In this document: one piece after another, positions 58,713 to 64,000 of the stretch
How positions within the stretch are numbered: position 1 is the stretch's first letter
Layout: the number at the start of each line of letters is the position of its first letter
Assembly (NCBI GenBank): GCA_019055375.1
Contig: JAHQIW010004261.1
Location: 1-64,000, forward strand
Direction of reading: 5' to 3'
From: Parelaphostrongylus tenuis
Lineage: Eukaryota; Nematoda; Chromadorea; Rhabditida; Metastrongylidae
Length of the DNA: 64,000 nt
Made by a program: the position numbers and the translations under genes
The notes under the pieces: generated by a model
Told to the model about the DNA's origin: nothing
The model's input: only the letters and a program-made list of their open reading frames with translations
The model's database searches: none

Positions 58713-60275
58713 GTTCTACAATTTATAAGAAAACAGCCGTTTTACTTTTATCCTAATGGATGGAATTCTCATATTTGTCACGATATCCTATTGGAAGCGG
58801 AAGGAAAGCATCACGGCGAAACTGCTCATCACTTAGCAATTCAATCAGAATGACACAGAGCTGTCTATTCAGCTACCTTCAACGTTCGTGAATTTCTTTC
58901 GAAAGAGCTGATGTTTTAACAGTGCTTACTATGCTTTCAATTTGTCTTTCGTGAGCAGAAAAACAACGATACTTAACGTTTCGAATTAGAGAACTTTTGC
59001 CAAAACACTAAATTTGGGAGATATCTTCATATTCTCCAATAGTACAGCACCCCTCCTATAAAAATGTAAAAGTTCTCCACAATAAATTTTAATTGCTTAC
59101 CTATGAAACCCCTAGTGAAAACCTTTATAGAATAACACGCCAAAGACATCGTCCTTTGAACAACAATCATGTGATATGACCGCTGAGTTCTTCTAATATC
59201 GAATGCTAAAAATGTTGCAGAGCCGATGAGTGGTTACTATTTAACCGAACACCACCCTATACGTTCAACGGAGTGCCTGGAATCACAAAACATGGCCTGC
59301 TGATGTTTTCCGCTCTGATATTTTAAAGAACAGGAAGCCTGTAATTATCATCTTCATTGAATTACGCTATGAGTTGTGAAAGATTGCCAATGACGACCTT
59401 ACACAAGGTTCTCAATTTTCATGGGCAACATTTCGACAGCTTTTCCTTCTTCAGAGCCACGGTGACTTGAGTCGAGCTTTCGTGATAATCGGTCTTATTG
59501 CGTTGTTGGCATTCACGACCGTAGCAATGAGATAAATCGAGTAGTGTGCACAACCTTGCGAAGGAAAAGTGCTCCAGAGTTGCGCGGTTATATTGGACTC
59601 CAGCCATCCGGAGATTATCTAACACCCCTAATACAGAGCCCCATTAAGTAACGCTAATAAACAACTTTGTTCACGTGGTGTTCAATAGAAAAGGTACTCT
59701 TTGGTTATTGGAATGCATTTTCTAACCCCTTAAAACTGGGCATTTTTCGATTTCTCTCAGACTTTGAACAATCACTTAAAAGCCTAAATCTCAGCGATTC
59801 CAATGGTATTGATTTATAAAATGCTTACAAAGAGCGTTGTAGCAGCGAAAGTAAGCTCACGTTTACTAGCACGTCACGTTTTGGTTTCTGAAGGCATTTT
59901 CAGTCATCCAAGGAAATTACCTATTCGCTTTTCCCTCATAGATCCAATAATCATTCAATAGCATAAACTAGGCTATTCCAAAACTTCGCCTGCCACTTGA
60001 AAAGGCCTTCCTTTGGACTGCAGCATCAGAAATAAAATGGAGGTTTGAAACTCGGGTCAAATCATCGTGCGCATCATCGTTTTTATTGGAAAACTGCAAG
60101 ATTTTCCAGGTTTTTCGTAGATTACCATTGTAGAAAAAGTTTTTCTCTATCGCTCTAAGAGCTGAGGTCTTCACTTTATGTCCATATAAACTCATTATTA
60201 TTTGCTTAAAATTAGGCAGCTAAGCTTGAGAGTGCGAAATGTAGTTTTTTCCCACTGCTTTCTGATAACTTTTAG
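58713..60275. other. interval without a supported gene
   Basis: A short stretch of upstream-block sequence (CTGCTCATCACTTAGCAATTC near 58822) is present. The rest shows no gene, transposon or RNA motif. Confidence 0.35.
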
Positions 60276-60728
60276 ATGGATAAAACTAAGCTTTCGAATG
60301 GTCAAAATGTGTGTTGTCAAATAGCTACTAAAGTTCTGTTCAAAGACTTTCTAAAAATCCTATTGCTTCAGTACCTTTTGTTGCAAATGTTACGAAACAC
60401 TATTCACACACTTTTAGCAACAAAAAAAGTGCGCCAGGTGAGAATTTCACTTGATTTTATTGCTTCAGCGCAATAAAAAGGCCGTTTCAAGAAAGTAAAC
60501 AGGTCTTGTAATCGCCGAAATCTAAGGTGTTGAACCATTTTTCAAAGTTTCAGGAGAAAATGATTGAGGTGTGCTACGAATGCGAAACGTGATCTGTTTT
60601 TCTTACCACAACCCTCTGAGAAAGCTTCCTTTTTGAAGAAAATTATATTATTAAGATTGATGGTGCGGAACAATCGAATTATTGCCAAATCTGCGAAAGC
60701 GGAGAAAACGGAATAGAAGAGGAAGTGG

Positions 60729-60800
60729 GGGGCGCCGTGGCTGAGTAGTTGTGATGCTGATGGTCGTCGCGGCGTGCATGGAGTCGAGCCCCCATCCCCT
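60729..60800 (+). repeat. tRNA-like SINE fragment
   Basis: GCGCCGTGGCTGAGTAG resembles an A box and GGAGTCGAGCC a B box about 45 bases later. The acceptor stem does not pair and a pyrimidine-rich tract follows, so this is a SINE and not a tRNA gene. Confidence 0.5.
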
Positions 60801-60849
60801 CCTCCTCCCCCTCTTCCCCTTACCACGATCCTTCCCAGCAGTCAACAAA

Positions 60850-63133
60850 AATCCCCATGGAGCGGTGTAGCCAGGCTATACTCCAGATTATAAGGAGACT
60901 TTCTTAACCAATAATCTACGACGTTCAAGAACGCGATGAAAAAACGAATTGAATGTTAGAAGTACTGGGATCCTCGCAATAAAAAAGAACACTATGAAGA
61001 CGGACCAAAAAAGTGTCTAAAAATCTGAGGAAAAATCGAAAGTTTTTTTTTAAAGGTGTGAAAGATACACCTACTCGGACGAAAAGTACCAAAAACTGTG
61101 ATGCGGAGCGAATAAAGTGATCCTCGATAAGACTAATGAATAACTGTATAAATTTGTGATTTTGTGTATGATTTTATTCAAGGTCCTAGAACGGCAGTAA
61201 AACGGTTTTTTGCTCTGCAAATTAGTTGAACCGATCCGTGACTGCTATATTACTGAATTTTTGCAACACTGAACCGCTAATAGACGGAAGTGCTTTTTGA
61301 GCTGCAATCGGCGTTCTTAAGAAACTCCGATGATTCTCAGCACTGACGAAGCTCTTGAATTGCCAGTTCGTAGAACAGACAAGGCTGATTTATTTCGTTC
61401 CGAGTCAGACTATTCTCGCTGAGACAGTGAACTCATATGCAGCCGTCTTCTATCTATGGAACTGTCATGTCATCCACATAAAGACTCAGATGCCTCTGAT
61501 CTCAACTTTTCTACAGAACAGTGAGTGGAAGGTTTTCCAGAGAACATACCCGAACCGTCGTTCTCTGAATAGTTATTCTGTAATCTAGCTAATAAGTTTT
61601 TCTACTACCTAATCGCCGAATTATTCGAATACTGTTAAACATTTATTGATATTATTAAGCATCATTTCGATCCTCTAGTAAGTGATCAACAAAATGATAC
61701 CAACCGATGTTCTGTGCCATATGTTTGTAAACAAAGAAGAAACGGGATTTCCCTGAAGCATTGTTTTAAAAAGTCTTCAAATATACGAAGACCATAAGAT
61801 ATGAGTTATCGATGAAATCTCGAGCAGGGAAAGTTTCTTCCAATGGCGGAAATCGACTCAAATAGTATCACCACAGTGGCCTGTTTGGTGATCAAGGAGA
61901 TGCTTTACCTGACGAATAAGATTTCGATGAATGTCTACCGCTTGGATCATTTTCGGGCCATTACAAAAGCCAAAGATACAAAATGAGCTGGACTGATTAC
62001 TTTTTGAGGAAATAATATCTCGGTTTTTAGATATTTTTTTCTTTGAGACTTTGGAGAAATGAGATAAACCGCTAAGAAGTTTACGACCGTTCTACGTATC
62101 TAATGGGACCTCATTATACGAATTACGCAAAAAAAAATTTTACTTTGTGTGTATACCGTGGAGAAATCACGGGGATTTGATGACGTTTCATGAAATCCAC
62201 CTCGATGAGAACTTTCAAAGGTTAAAAATTGGTGACCTAGGAAGCTTCAGCTCAGTGTTACGCATTTGTATTCACTACAGTGTCCTCTTTCATTTCTCTT
62301 CGCCGTACACTGCCATCCTATAAAGTGGAGCATTCTTAGATTGAAGACGGAACGTAATGGCTTCATCTAATTTTGTTTCATACTCAGACCGACTTCATTT
62401 CTTTTAACTCATAATAACGGATTTTCAATGACATCTCGTTTTTCGTCTGTTTTTGAAATCACCGTGAAATCCGTATAATTTTGTTTTGGCTATCAATCAA
62501 TCTCTTCGTCAGCAAAATGGATCTTATAGAATAAACTGATGAAAATATCAAAGCTGGGTAAATAGCTTCTTAATTCGGAAAATTATTACTTCGTCAGTGA
62601 AATTTGTGCTTCGTTTTCACCAATGTAGATGTTCTTTTACAGATTTCCTTATAAAAATTCACTTTTGACATCGGCGATTTCTTGATTCGTACGTTTTATT
62701 TTTGGGAAAGTTGTGGTTTTATATTTAAGCATCAGAAGTGAGAATACGGAAACCAGTATTGACCCGTGACACCTGAAGGATTGTAAATTAGAATCTCTTC
62801 GTCCATATACCTTTCAGTTCGTGTTGTTCTAATTCACAATTTGTTATGCATTTCATCTTACTCACCGATCCCAACCTGCTTCATATTATCAAATCTGCCG
62901 CAAATCTTCTTTCAAAGAATTCTGTTTTGAATATACGGGCTATAAAATCCTAAAGCTCTTAGAACAGTTGAAGTGCTAACACGCCAATGTCACTTGCATA
63001 TCATACATGCTGAGTACTAAATGCGTTGTCGCCTCGTATACGATGTGTTGCCAAAAATAAAAAAAACTTTTCCTACTTGAGTCTACAATGTTGCTTAGGT
63101 TTTTAGGAGTCGAAAATAAACATTGCACCTTTC
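60850..63133 (+). repeat. gene-poor stretch leading into the upstream block of copy G
   Basis: From about 61190 it aligns with the family upstream block (GCAATCGGCGTTCTTAAGA near 61303, GAGAAATCACGGGGA near 62160, GTGACCTAGGAAGCTT near 62232). No gene seen before 63134. Confidence 0.5.
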
Positions 63134-63836
63134 ATGTTTTTGCTGCTTGCCGTAATCTCTACAGTGTCGGGATGTGGAGTGTTGTCTACAGGACAAGGTA
63201 ATGATGAGGAATCAACTATCATATTACAGAATTTCTATTTCACATGAAAGCCTATAAACTGTTATCGAAGTAATTATATTTGGCACTTCACTGGTATTCA
63301 GAAATGATATAATTTGACTCTTCTAATCACAGGATCTTGCATCCAAGGAATGAAACAAGAAAATAGGCTCAAAACATTATTTAATGTAATAATTTAATAT
63401 TTGATAATTCATCGAAAAAGTGCGAAATTTGTTTGAGGAAGAACATGGTCATTCACCGTCAGTGGATTCACTTTGCCTGTTTCCATGGTTTACTCTACCT
63501 CAACCAATGTCCAGGCCCAGGTATCTGGTATTGCAAGTAGCAAAGGAGCAGCTCAAGGATTTGTGCAACGTCTCGTGATGCAAACAGTAAGTTGGCAGCA
63601 CTTCAACTTCGAGCTCTCTTATTTTCGCTAATCCTGAGAAAGCGTAGGTATTGATCTCATTTTATGATGGCCTGTGATCCTCCTAATGTTGATGTGATTT
63701 GCATAGCTTCATATATTTTAATTTGACCGAAAACATTCAAAGTACACTTCACATTTTTAAATACACTTTGAACACTAATCAAAAAATTGTTCTTTGGGTC
63801 TTGATGTTCTCGAACGCCAAGCTCGTAGTGCACTGC
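63134..63836 (+). pseudogene. copy G of the five-exon secreted-protein family, truncated
   Basis: Exon 1 is 63134-63197 (MFLLLAVISTVSGCGV, donor GTAATG) and exon 2 is 63438-63586 (SFTVSGFTLPVSMVY, FVQRLVMQ), both intact, 149 bases in exon 2, and joined in the normal phase. Exon 3 begins at 63798 with VFDVLE-type sequence, but lacks one base after GTCTT, has TTTGG in place of the acceptor CAG, and departs from the family after about 40 bases (ARSALLA). Exons 4 and 5 are absent up to the window end. Exon 1 is shorter than in A or B; the ATG chosen is the only one in frame close by. A dead or chimeric copy. Confidence 0.75.
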
Positions 63837-64000
63837 TAGCGTATAAGACTCCAAGCAGAAGTATGACAAGTAGAAAGAGATTCTGCTTCTTATTACTAAA
63901 AAACCAAACAGATTTCAGAAAGTGTTCAGAAAAGTTGTAGAATTTCAAGAAATCTTTATAGTGACCTAGAAATAAGTATTTTAGAATCGATGGTGATTTT
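63837..64000. other. window end, no feature
   Basis: No exon 4 or 5 of copy G and no other motif seen in the last 160 bases. Confidence 0.4.

Overview
The window reads as nuclear DNA of a nematode, most likely a strongylid (hookworm-like) parasite. This is inferred from small exons with short GT..AG introns and TTTTCAG-type acceptors, probable spliced-leader acceptors just upstream of start codons, AT-rich composition, abundant tRNA-derived SINEs, and a mixture of BEL/Pao, Penelope-like, mariner, piggyBac and Merlin/IS1595-type remnants. No rRNA gene, functional tRNA gene, CRISPR array or bacterial-type operon was seen.

The only host genes I can support belong to one multi-copy family that I do not recognise by name. 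Each copy has five exons: (1) a signal peptide ending near GCGV; (2) a beta-rich segment with TGFTLPV..MVY and RLVMQ; (3) VFDVLE...LLPDA.IS.ILGQL; (4) NCI.V..TVT.IC and PPQHLTI.G; (5) a C-terminal MANWSR.MWQ...R.LASGP segment. The predicted product is a secreted protein of about 230 residues. Eight copies or remnants lie here: E(-) 3365-4813, D(-) 9139-11987, A(+) 15767-17873, B(+) 24859-26418, C(-) 30723-32594, F(+) 39556-46265, H(+) exon 1 only at 58462, and G(+) 63134-63836. B is the most complete, with only a doubtful exon 2 acceptor. C differs from an open frame by one base. A has two compensating indels in exon 4. F has one frameshift and a 5.5-kb intron full of transposons. D, E, G and H are clearly broken.

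Layout: 1-2.9 kb, SINE, TA-rich DNA and a dead mariner; 3.4-4.8 kb, pseudogene E; 5.0-9.1 kb, a degraded BEL/Pao retrotransposon whose 3' end abuts pseudogene D; 9.1-12 kb, D; 14.3-29.6 kb, an old tandem duplication of about 9 kb carrying A and B; 30.7-46.3 kb, the divergent pair C and F around a ~970-bp near-identical inverted repeat that encloses a Penelope-like fragment; 46.3-56 kb, mostly repeats and transposon remnants, including a Merlin-type element; 56.9-64 kb, further upstream blocks with remnants H and G.

D/A and C/F are head-to-head pairs, and homologous noncoding blocks recur upstream of copies, some with no gene attached. The picture is a birth-and-death gene cluster reshaped by tandem and inverted duplication and by transposon insertion. 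No joint pathway can be inferred, because every host gene belongs to the same uncharacterised family.
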